Source: Actinomycetota bacterium (GTDB lineage Bacteria; Actinomycetota; Actinomycetes; Streptosporangiales; Streptosporangiaceae). From it: a DNA stretch of 17,524 nucleotides. The DNA lies in assembly GCA_003242605.1 (NCBI GenBank), contig QGUZ01000085.1:1-17524 (forward strand), given 5' to 3'. The notes beneath the pieces are model-generated. The model ran no database searches, was not told the origin of the DNA, and saw only the letters and a program-made list of their open reading frames with translations. Of the stretch, positions 7,403-14,084 are shown one piece after another. Numbering within the stretch: position 1 is the stretch's first letter; each line of letters begins with the position of its first letter. Made by a program: the position numbers and the translations under genes.

Positions 7403-7566
7403 CCATCCGACGCCGAATCCCGAGGGCGCCCGGCGCCCCGGGAACCGGGGACCCAGCCGCGCGGGCGGCGGACGACGCCGCGCCGCGATGGGGTGAATCC
7501 GGCGACGCGTGGCGAGCCGGTAGGGCACTCCTAGCCCGAACCCGTCAGCTAACCCGGTAGGCGCGA
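7403..7566 (+). ncRNA. c-di-AMP riboswitch (ydaO/yuaA class)
   Basis: The conserved blocks of the ydaO aptamer appear in order: CGCCGAATCCC (7411-7421), GGGAACCGGGGACCCA (7440-7455), GATGGGGTGAATCC (7487-7500), then GAACCCGTCAGCTAACCCG and GTAGGCG (7539-7564), the last being the most diagnostic part of the class. In actinomycetes this aptamer usually precedes cell-wall hydrolase genes (Rpf, NlpC/P60 or RlpA-like), and an RlpA-like gene lies downstream here. Binding of c-di-AMP normally turns expression off. The aptamer ends only a few bases before the AGGAG of a 35-codon ORF at 7584, so control of translation start or of read-through is plausible. No classic terminator with T-run was seen directly after it. 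Confidence 0.9.
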
Positions 7567-7583
7567 TAGGAGAGGAGAACCAG

Positions 7584-7691
7584 GTGGAGAACCCCGACTC
7601 CACGGCCTCGCCCCGCCGACGGGCGCCGTCCCATGACCAGGGCGACGGCCGCGACAGCACACGGCGGCCGCACCGCAGAAGCGCGGGCTGA
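7584..7691 (+). CDS. Short ORF directly after the riboswitch (leader peptide or broken gene start)
   Basis: GTG at 7584 follows AGGAG (7573-7577) at six bases, the best ribosome site in this region, right behind the c-di-AMP aptamer. The ORF encodes only 35 residues, very rich in Arg, Ser, Pro, Asp and His (starting VENPDSTASPRRR), and stops at TGA 7689-7691. No hydrophobic segment is present and no family is recognised. It might be a regulatory leader peptide, or the start of the original riboswitch-controlled gene now cut off by a frameshift or deletion. The RlpA-like gene begins 291 bases further on. Confidence 0.35.
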   Translation: MENPDSTASPRRRAPSHDQGDGRDSTRRPHRRSAG

Positions 7692-7982
7692 TCGCCTTCC
7701 GCTTCGCACGAGGCCGGGCCGGACGACCTCCATCTCGGCTCTCGGATGCAGGTGAGCGGTCCGGCGGACACCTCCGCGCCGTCGCCTGCACATCCTCGCA
7801 CAGATCCCGCCGCGCCGTGCTGCGGCGTGTCCCATATCGCTTTGTCCCGGGCGCCACCCATGTCCGTGCCTCCGGCCGGCGTCATCCGGCCGCACGGCGC
7901 CCCGTCCACGCGCCTCGCATCCGCCGTCGCGGGGCCGAGGCATGCGTGGCTGTCTTGCCCCCTCACGGAAGACCTCTGTTCG

Positions 7983-8732
7983 ATGAAGTTCCCCTTTGGC
8001 CTGAAGACGAACGATGTCAGGACGAAGTTCACCCCCCTCGCCGCCGGTCTCGTCGGCATCACCACGGCCGGAGTGGTCCTCGCGAGCGTCGTCGACGACG
8101 CGCAGGACCCGGCCGAGAAGGCCGGGAACGTCGCCGCCGCGGACGTCCAGCCGCTCGCGATGACCGCGGGCGCGTCGGCCGCCGAGCGCCTCGCCGCGGC
8201 GACGAAGCAGAAGGACGAAGCGAAGCGGAACGCCGCCGAGGCCGCACGGACGGCCGAGGCCAAGAAGGAGGCCGCGGCGAAGCGGGCCGCGGCGAAGAAG
8301 AAGGCGGAGGCGGCCGAGCGCAAGCTGCTCGTCGGCACCACCAAGGCCTCCTACTTCTGGGACGACGGCTCCGGACGCCAGGGCGACACCGGCCTGCCCG
8401 CCTCCGGCAAACCGATGCAGAAGGGCCTGTTCGCCTCCCCGAGCTGGCCGCTCGGCACCGAGGGCTACGTCATCTACAAGGGCAAGAAGGCGAAGTTCTT
8501 CATCGGTGACCGCGGCCCCGGCGTGCCGTCCAGCCACGGCGTCATGCTCGACATCGACGGCAAGACCTTCGCCGAGCTCACCGGCGGCACCTGGGACCCG
8601 AACACGCTCACCGTCCGCGGCAACGGCGGCCTCGGCCACATCAACGTGACCTACGTCATCACCAAGTGGGGCAGCGGCCCCGGCCGTCCCGGCAAGCCCG
8701 TCCCGTTCTCCACCGGCGCCTGGCGCGAGTAG
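7983..8732 (+). CDS. RlpA-like double-psi beta-barrel protein, cell-wall associated
   Basis: Predicted exported peptidoglycan-binding or -cleaving protein of 249 aa. The order is a signal anchor (about 16-36, TPLAAGLVGITTAGVVLASVV), a long Ala/Lys/Glu helix (about 62-115, coiled-coil-like) and a C-terminal RlpA-type DPBB domain (about 118-230). Family marks are ASYFWDDGS at the start, TGLPASGKPMQKGLFA, SWPLGTEGYVIYKGKKAKFFIGDRGP with the conserved DRGP, and GVMLDIDGKTFAEL at the usual distance. RlpA proteins bind glycan strands and some are lytic transglycosylases. The ATG at 7983 (GGAAGA ten bases before) is chosen because it starts right at the signal anchor. The upstream c-di-AMP riboswitch implies control by cell-wall/turgor signalling, but the untranslated stretch between them is unusually long. 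Confidence 0.82.
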   Translation: MKFPFGLKTNDVRTKFTPLAAGLVGITTAGVVLASVVDDAQDPAEKAGNVAAADVQPLAMTAGASAAERLAAATKQKDEAKRNAAEAARTAEAKKEAAAKRAAAKKKAEAAERKLLVGTTKASYFWDDGSGRQGDTGLPASGKPMQKGLFASPSWPLGTEGYVIYKGKKAKFFIGDRGPGVPSSHGVMLDIDGKTFAELTGGTWDPNTLTVRGNGGLGHINVTYVITKWGSGPGRPGKPVPFSTGAWRE

Positions 8733-8733
8733 G

Positions 8734-8755
8734 CCCACCCGGCGATTCGGGCGGG
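8734..8755 (+). terminator. Weak hairpin after the RlpA-like gene
   Basis: CCCACCCG and CGGGCGGG form a stem of seven pairs with one A/C mismatch around GCGATT, starting two bases after the stop codon. There is no T-run, as is common in high-GC actinomycetes. This is only a candidate. Confidence 0.35.
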
Positions 8756-9119
8756 ACGCCGCGCTCCGCGCCACGACGGGAGCCTTTCCCCGGCGGGACG
8801 CAGGAATCGCCCCGGCGGTGCGAGTCCGCCGGTCACGCCCGATCGAGGGCGCTGCGGGCCCCGTTCCTCGCCACCGGCGGCGACCCCGCCCGGCGAGCGC
8901 GACACCCGCTCCCGCCCCCTCCCGACGCGGCACCCTCACCAGCGCACCCTCACCCTCGCACCCCCTCCAGCGCGCTCCGCCGTCACACTGTGCCGTCGCA
9001 CTCCGCCGCGCCCGCCCGGGAGCGAGCCGCACGGCGGCGGCCGGTACGGCGACCACCCGATCTCCACCTGCCACTTCCTGCTCGGCATGCCGGAGTTCGC
9101 CGAGCCTGTGACCACTGTC

Positions 9120-9233
9120 GAGCCCTGAGGCATCCAGGGCGGGGTGCCCGAGCAGGTCGTGCAGGTTCCGGGAGAACCGCGGCCGCTCGCGTTCCACCGC
9201 CGCCTCGGCGAGCTCTTCCCGGGGCGCCGCACG
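9120..9233 (-). pseudogene. Remnant of a HisKA_3 (NarL/DesK-type) sensor kinase
   Basis: On the - strand one frame reads REELAEAAVERERPRF and then SRNLHDLLGHPALDASG. This closely follows the dimerisation/H-box of HisKA_3 kinases (consensus about ELA..AV.EERLRIARDLHDLLGHSL), with the phospho-acceptor His in NLHDLLGH. The frame degenerates after ALDASG: no HATPase_c domain follows, and upstream it meets a stop near 9282. No sensor or membrane part and no partner regulator are visible nearby. It is best read as a relic of a deleted two-component gene. The match is short, so chance resemblance is not excluded. Confidence 0.4.
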
Positions 9234-9704
9234 CTCGCCTTCCCGGCCTCCCCGGCGCCTTCCCCTGGACGCCGTTCGCCGTCAACGCCTTGCCGGACAG
9301 GTCGGCGCCCTCGAGGGGTACGGCCCCGCATGCCCGCAGCGGGCACTCTCCCTGCCCTTGACCGTCCGAGGCCGACGCCGAAAAGCCGCAAGCCGCGGAT
9401 CCGCGTACCGCCCACAGGCGCGCTCGCGGCCGGCGGCGACGCGCCGGCCCCCTGCTCCATGCCCCGCGGGGCCGGCACGGGCCGGAGCCGCCCGGTTCGC
9501 CCGCCGCCGCATCGCGGAGCCGTACCCACACCGCCCAGGGCGGCCGGAGCGGCGCGCGGGAGCCCGCCCACATGCCCGGGCCAACCCGCCCACCAGCGGA
9601 AATGCGCGGCCGCGGCCGCCCCGGCCGTTCCCGGCGAGGGGCGCCGGCGGCCCCGATCCGGTGGGCCCCGCGGATTCCGATGTGCGGAGAGGCTCCGGGG
9701 CTGC

Positions 9705-9710
9705 TATGGT
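9705..9710 (+). promoter_or_regulatory. Candidate -10 element of the tRNA-Lys gene
   Basis: TATGGT lies 14 bases before the tRNA 5' end, in the usual position for actinomycete tRNA genes. A possible -35 (TGTGCG, 9681-9686) is 18 bases upstream but matches poorly. Confidence 0.4.
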
Positions 9711-9724
9711 TACCAACGTCGCTC

Positions 9725-9797
<73 letters not shown>

Positions 9798-9802
9798 CGC
9801 GG

Positions 9803-9850
9803 AAACGCGATCTGGGCACCGTCCATCGGGCGGTGCCCAGATCGCGTTTT
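9803..9850. terminator. Bidirectional terminator shared by tRNA-Lys and the ArsB/NhaD transporter gene
   Basis: AAACGCGATCTGGGCACCG (9803-9821) pairs perfectly with its complement ending at 9849, a 19-bp stem around about nine bases, with TTTT at 9847-9850 on the + strand and an A-rich 5' arm giving TTT on the - strand. It stops the tRNA transcript from the left and the transporter transcript (stop at 9982, - strand) from the right. Confidence 0.85.
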
Positions 9851-9981
9851 CGCTCGCACTTCTCCGCCGCTGGTCCGGCCGGCGGCGCCGTGTCGAATCC
9901 GGACCGCGGGCGGAAGGCGTCCTCCCGCCCGCGGAACGCCGCCCTACGGCGGCGAGCTCCGGGAGCCCGGGCGCGTGGCGG

Positions 9982-11268
9982 TCACACGAAGTACCGCAGC
10001 CACACGTACACCCACGCCATCACCATGGTGAGCACGGTGACGAGCGCGCCGTACTTGGTGAACTCCCAGAAGCTGATGCGGTTGCCGGTGCGCTCCGCGA
10101 TGCCGATCGCGACGACGTTCGCGCTCGCCGCGACCGCCGTGCCGTTGCCGCCGAAGTCGGCGCCGAGGGCGAACGCCCACCACAGCGCCTGCCCGATCTC
10201 CGGGGTCGGGGCCTCCGCGACCAGGCCTTCGACGATCGGCGCCATCGTGGCGACGTACGGGATGTTGTCGAAGAAGGCGCCGAGCACGCCGGAGCCGAAC
10301 AGCAGCGTGGTGGCCGAGAGGAAGGGCGCGTCACCGAGCAGGTTCACCGCCCAGGTGCCGATCGTCTCGATCACGCCCGTGTGCACGAGCCCCGCGACCA
10401 TCACGAACAGGCCCATGAAGAACACGAGCGTCGGCCACTCGACCTCCTCCATCGTCTCGGCCACGTCGGCCTTGGCCACGAGCATCATCACGCCGGCGCC
10501 GACGAGCGCGACGATCGACGGCGCGACGTGGAGGACCGAGTGGAGCGCGAAACCCGCGATCACGCCGCCGAGCACGATCAGGCACCGGACGAGCAGCTTG
10601 GAATCGGTGATCGCCCGCCGCTCCTGCAGCGCCATCACCTCGGCCACGCGCTCGGGGTTGTACTGAAATTGCCGGGCGAACAGCACCCGGCAGAGCAGCA
10701 CGAAGGCCACGAAGATGATGGCCACGGCGGGGGTCATGTGGATGAGGAAGTCGTTGAACGTCAACCCCCCGCGGCTGCCGATGATGATGTTCGGCGGGTC
10801 ACCGATGAGCGTCGCCGCCCCGCCGATGTTGGAGGCGAGGACCTCGGCGATGAGGTACGGCTGAGCCGGGATCTGCAGGCGGTTGCACACGACCACCGTG
10901 ACCGGCGCCACCAGCATGATCGTCGTCACGTTGTCGAGCACGGGGGACGCGACCGCGGTGATGAGCATCAGCATCACCATCAGCCGGTACGGCCGGCCCT
11001 GGGAGCGCTTCGCCGCCCAGATCGCGAGGTAGTCGAAGACGCCCGTCCGCTTGATGATCCCGACGATGACCATCATGCCGAAGAGCAGGAAGATGACGTT
11101 CCAGTCGATGCCCTCGTGCTCGGAGTAGAACACCTCCTCTCCGGGGATCAGGCCGAGCACGGCCATCAGCCCAGCGGCGATGAGAACGGTCTTGACCTTG
11201 TTCGCTTTCTCGGTGGCGATGAAGAAGAACGCCACGCAGAAGATCGTCAGTGCCAGGAATGCGGTCAT
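9982..11268 (-). CDS. ArsB/NhaD-family ion transporter (SLC13/CitM-like permease)
   Basis: Inner-membrane secondary transporter of 428 aa in the ion transporter superfamily that includes ArsB, NhaD and CitM. About eleven hydrophobic segments are visible. The two inverted halves carry the paired signature: SPVLDNVTTIMLVAPV (about 108-123) with SNIGGAATLIGDPPNIIIG (146-164) in the first, and FFDNIPYVATMAPIV with GADFGGNGTAVAASANVVAIG in the second. The Asp-Asn pairs and broken-helix Gly/Asn stretches are the ion- and substrate-site elements of the family. The cargo (Na+/H+, arsenite or carboxylate) cannot be fixed. The ATG at 11268 has GAGG upstream; an in-frame extension of 30 residues is Arg/Pro-rich and unlike the family. 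A CBS-domain gene precedes it in the same direction, suggesting nucleotide-controlled transport. Confidence 0.88.
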   Translation of the reverse strand: MTAFLALTIFCVAFFFIATEKANKVKTVLIAAGLMAVLGLIPGEEVFYSEHEGIDWNVIFLLFGMMVIVGIIKRTGVFDYLAIWAAKRSQGRPYRLMVMLMLITAVASPVLDNVTTIMLVAPVTVVVCNRLQIPAQPYLIAEVLASNIGGAATLIGDPPNIIIGSRGGLTFNDFLIHMTPAVAIIFVAFVLLCRVLFARQFQYNPERVAEVMALQERRAITDSKLLVRCLIVLGGVIAGFALHSVLHVAPSIVALVGAGVMMLVAKADVAETMEEVEWPTLVFFMGLFVMVAGLVHTGVIETIGTWAVNLLGDAPFLSATTLLFGSGVLGAFFDNIPYVATMAPIVEGLVAEAPTPEIGQALWWAFALGADFGGNGTAVAASANVVAIGIAERTGNRISFWEFTKYGALVTVLTMVMAWVYVWLRYFV

Positions 11269-11486
11269 GCACCAGGCCTCGGCGGTGCGGCTCCATGGGG
11301 GACGGGGGTCAGGGCGAGGCGGTGGACGTCGCCACCGAACCCGGGCCGTGGCCGCCACGATGATCGAGGCACCCGGTGTTCTGCGTGGACGGCTTCAAGG
11401 CACACGAAAATCGCCTCCGATCTGAGACACGAAACGAGAGGGGAAACGATCAGGGCTCCGGGGCGGGATGGGGTCCTCACCCGGAG

Positions 11487-11945
11487 TCAGTCGCCGAGCC
11501 CGGACAGGACCAGGTGGGTGAGCAGCCGCTCCAGGGTGATCACGCCGATCAGCGAGTCGTCTCCGTCGACCACCCCGATCAGCGGCCGCTGGGAACGTGC
11601 CATCACTGCGGCGACCTCGAGCAGCGTGGCATCGGCTGGAACGGTCACCGGCCGCTCCACCTGGCGCGGCATACAGTCCTCGAGGGTCAGGTCACCGAGT
11701 TCCTGCCAGAACCGGTCCGCGTGGGCCTCGTCGATCGCGCGCGCGAGCTGCGGGTCCTCTTGGTACGCTCCAGGAATCCCCATGTGGAGCACCTGGGTGC
11801 CGGAGAGCACCTTCCGGGGTCGTGCGTCGTCATCGACGAGGATGAGGCCGGGCAGCCTGCCCAGCGCCATCACCCTGATGGCCTTAACGACCGGGTCGCG
11901 GACCGTTACCGTCGGAAGGCTTACGGCGATATCGCTGGCTTGCAT
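11487..11945 (-). CDS. CBS-domain protein, probable regulator of the adjacent transporter
   Basis: A 152-aa soluble protein with two CBS motifs forming one Bateman module. The first spans about 1-60 (ASDIAVSLPTVTVRDPVVKA, LPGLILVDDDARPRKVLSG) and the second about 88-150 (ECMPRQ-like DCMPRQVERPVTVPADAT, RPLIGVVDGDDSLIGVIT). Between them lies a helical insert with PGAYQEDPQLARAIDEAHAD, typical of the actinomycete version. Such modules bind adenine nucleotides (ATP, AMP, in some cases c-di-AMP) and gate transporters or enzymes. The ATG at 11945 (AAAGGA before it) is preferred because the domain begins there; a GTG at 11993 with GGGGAGG upstream would add 16 residues. The transporter gene follows 218 bases on in the same direction. 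Confidence 0.85.
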   Translation of the reverse strand: MQASDIAVSLPTVTVRDPVVKAIRVMALGRLPGLILVDDDARPRKVLSGTQVLHMGIPGAYQEDPQLARAIDEAHADRFWQELGDLTLEDCMPRQVERPVTVPADATLLEVAAVMARSQRPLIGVVDGDDSLIGVITLERLLTHLVLSGLGD

Positions 11946-12054
11946 GAATCCTTTCCGGTAGCGGGGCAAGCGGGTCGTTTCCGATACGGTCACGGCACCT
12001 CCCCGCGGCTCGGTGACGACAGGGCAAAGCGACGACGTCCGCCGGGAAAAAGGC

Positions 12055-12102
12055 TTACATCGCCGTCCAATCAGTCTTGTCCGGTTGGTCGGGAGTGGCC
12101 AT
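12055..12102 (-). CDS. Possible 15-residue leader peptide before the CBS gene
   Basis: ATG at 12102 opens MATPDQPDKTDWTAM followed by TAA (12057-12055), with GGGGA nine bases upstream. It lies in a locally less G/C-rich stretch about 110 bases before the CBS gene, in the same direction. A second tiny frame, MVTPTTNGD, ends just before it. There is no run of one amino acid that would mark classical attenuation. It may be a leader ORF or chance. Confidence 0.22.
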   Translation of the reverse strand: MATPDQPDKTDWTAM

Positions 12103-12413
12103 CGGGGTCAGTCCCCATTTGTGGTGGGTGTGACCATGTAAACGCGTGGTACGGACTTGCGGCGACGGCCGGTCTGCTGTAGCGCGGCGGGCCCGCCGCG
12201 TCCCGGGACCGGCCGGGAGGGCGGGACCGGCCGTACCGCGCGGCTCCGGCGGCGTCAAGATCAACGAGCCGGGACGGCGATCCGTTCCTGGGTACGGCCG
12301 CGGCTTCACGCTCGCCGGGGCATGACCGGAACGGAGCCGGAACGGCGAAGGCCCCGGGCGGCGCGCCGGGCGGTCCCGGGACGCGCCGCCGCAGGGCCTC
12401 GCGGCCACGAGCG
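12103..12413. other. Gap between the CBS/transporter unit and the five-gene cluster
   Basis: No gene is seen. It contains an 18-base perfect palindrome CGCGGCGGGCCCGCCGCG (12183-12200), a direct repeat of GGGACCGGCCG (about 12205-12215 and 12223-12233), and the terminator hairpin of the dehydratase gene (listed separately). The stretch near 12060-12160 is less G/C-rich and is the likely promoter and leader region of the CBS gene, although no convincing -35/-10 pair was found. Confidence 0.4.
12349..12399 (-). terminator. Hairpin after the dehydratase gene
   Basis: Fifteen bases after the dehydratase stop, AGGCCC and GGGCCT enclose an inner stem GGCGGCGCG/CGCGCCGCC with a loop containing CCCGGG. 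It is a long, very stable hairpin without a strong T-run. It probably ends the five-gene transcript. Confidence 0.5.
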
Positions 12414-14084
12414 TCAGCCGCCGAGCGTCGCTCCCTCGGTGAGCGGGCGGACGGTGCGCGCGTAGACCGAGAGCCAGCCGCACCCGGCCGGGGCCGGGGT
12501 CGCGGGCAGGGCCGCCCGGCGCTCGGCGAGCTCGTCCTCGCCGACCTCGAGGTCGATGGTGCGCGCGTCCACGTCGATGCTGATCATGTCGCCGTCCCGG
12601 ACGAGCCCGAGCGGGCCGCCGACCGCGCCCTCCGGGCTCACCTCGGCGACCACGAGCCCCTTGTTCACCAGGCCGGACATCTGGCCGTCGGTGACCACCG
12701 CGACCTGCGGGCCGAGGCCGGCGCCGTCGAGCGCGAACACGAACGCCGAGGTGAGCCCCATGCCGGGGGAGCCGCGCAGGCCCAGCCCGGTGAGCACGAG
12801 CACCTGGCCGGGCTCGACCTCGCCGTTCCGGATCGCGGCGATGCCCTCCTCGCGGGAGCGGAACACCTTCGCCGGGCCGCGGAACCGGCGCGGGGCCTCG
12901 TCGGCGACCGTGCGCTTCACCACCGCGCCGTCGGGGGCGAGCGAGCCGCGGATCACCACGATGCCGGGGTGCCGGGCGAGCGGGTCGTCGAGCGGGCGGA
13001 TCACGTCCGACTCGGGCGGGGTGGCCGAGGAGACGATCTCGCGGACGGTACGGCCGGACACGGTGGGCCGGTCGAGGGCGAGCATGGGGGCGAGCCGGTG
13101 CATGAGGGCGAGCGCGCCGCCCGCGGCCTCGAACTCGTCGATGCGCCGCGGGCCGTTCGGCTTCACCGCGGACAGCAGCGGCACCTGCGGGGCGAGCTCC
13201 TCGAACAGCGCGTACACGTCCACGTCGCAGCCCGCCTCGACCGCGACCGCCTGCAGGTGCTTGAGCGTGTTCACCGAGCCGCTGATCGCGAGCACCGCGG
13301 TGACCGCGTCGCGGAACGCGCCCGGGGTGAGGATGTCGCGGGGCCGTACGTCCGCGGCGACGAGCTCGACGATGCGGCGGCCGGCCTGCTCGACCGTGCG
13401 CCACATCTTCTCGCTGTTGGCGAGCACCGGGGTGCTGCCCGGCAGGGCCATGCCGAGCACCTCGGCCGCGATGTGCATCGAGTTCGCGGTGCCCATGCCC
13501 GCGCACACCCCGGGGCCGGTGATCGCGCAGGCGCTCATCTCGGCGAGCTCCTCGACGGTCATCTTGCCGGTGGCCACGTGCCCGGCGTAGAGGAACACGT
13601 CCTCGAAGTCGACGTGCTCGCCGCGGTACACGCCGGACGGCTGGTAGCCGCAGGCCACGATGATCGTCGGGATGTTGAGCCGGCCCGCCGCCATCAGGTG
13701 CGCGGGCGTGGTCTTGTCACACGACGACAGGCAGATCATGCCGTCGAGCAGCGCGCCCTCGGCCGCCACCTCGATGTCGGCCGCGATCAGGTCGCGGGAC
13801 GGCAGGATGTACTGCCCGGCCGCGCCCGCGCTGGTGATCGCGTCGCTCGGCGCCGCGGTGCGGATCTCGAAACCGACGCCGCCCGCCTCCCGGATCGCCC
13901 GCTTGAGCGGGCCGACGATGTCGTCGAGGTGGGCGAAGCAGCTCGCCAGGTCGGACGAGGTGTTGACGATGGCGATCTTCGGCTTCTCCATGTCCTCGGG
14001 GGTGAGCCCGAGGGCGGTCCACTGGGCGCGGCGCATCGCCCACCGGGTGGTGCCCGGCTCGAAGTTGCTGCGCAGCGGGCTCAC
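12414..14084 (-). CDS. IlvD/Edd-family Fe-S dehydratase
   Basis: Dehydrates a dihydroxy acid or sugar acid to a 2-keto acid, using an Fe-S cluster, in the cytosol. The 556-aa protein is full length for the family. Cluster-ligand cysteines are C49 (NTSSDLASCFAHLD), C122 (CLSSCDKTTPAHLMA) and C194 (ITGPGVCAGMGTANSM); family marks include GSVNTLKHLQAVA and DGQMSG. It differs from standard IlvD in NTSSDLASC (usually NPC or similar) and lacks the long valine/isoleucine-type N-terminus, so it resembles the sugar-acid or unassigned branch more than biosynthetic IlvD. The start is GTG at 14084, whose GTGA overlaps the stop of the FAD gene, with GGGAGG upstream, so translation is coupled. A long in-frame extension upstream is only the FAD gene read in another frame. 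It is last gene of the cluster. Confidence 0.9.
   Translation of the reverse strand: MSPLRSNFEPGTTRWAMRRAQWTALGLTPEDMEKPKIAIVNTSSDLASCFAHLDDIVGPLKRAIREAGGVGFEIRTAAPSDAITSAGAAGQYILPSRDLIAADIEVAAEGALLDGMICLSSCDKTTPAHLMAAGRLNIPTIIVACGYQPSGVYRGEHVDFEDVFLYAGHVATGKMTVEELAEMSACAITGPGVCAGMGTANSMHIAAEVLGMALPGSTPVLANSEKMWRTVEQAGRRIVELVAADVRPRDILTPGAFRDAVTAVLAISGSVNTLKHLQAVAVEAGCDVDVYALFEELAPQVPLLSAVKPNGPRRIDEFEAAGGALALMHRLAPMLALDRPTVSGRTVREIVSSATPPESDVIRPLDDPLARHPGIVVIRGSLAPDGAVVKRTVADEAPRRFRGPAKVFRSREEGIAAIRNGEVEPGQVLVLTGLGLRGSPGMGLTSAFVFALDGAGLGPQVAVVTDGQMSGLVNKGLVVAEVSPEGAVGGPLGLVRDGDMISIDVDARTIDLEVGEDELAERRAALPATPAPAGCGWLSVYARTVRPLTEGATLGG

Larger units (their letters stand above)
8756..9724. other. 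About 1 kb without an intact gene
   Basis: Very G/C-rich, with several overlapping open frames on both strands, but none shows a coherent protein: all are Arg/Pro/Ala-rich shadows without domain patterns. Two fragments look formerly coding. One is a sensor-kinase remnant on the - strand (about 9120-9230, listed separately). The other is a + strand frame running from about 9021 to TGA 9126-9128 that reads YGDHPISTCHFLLGMPEFAE and has normal amino-acid composition, family unknown. The rest looks like decayed DNA between the cell-wall gene and the tRNA. Confidence 0.5.

Noticed and set aside
7545..9197. 550-codon - strand open frame across the riboswitch and RlpA-like gene
   Set aside because: It lies antisense to a clear DPBB protein and a conserved aptamer. 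Only its first ~25 codons (kinase H-box remnant) have meaning; the rest is shadow.
10381..11961. 526-codon + strand frame over the transporter and CBS genes
   Set aside because: Rich in His, Asp, Glu and Arg with no domain; it is the antisense of membrane helices and CBS motifs.
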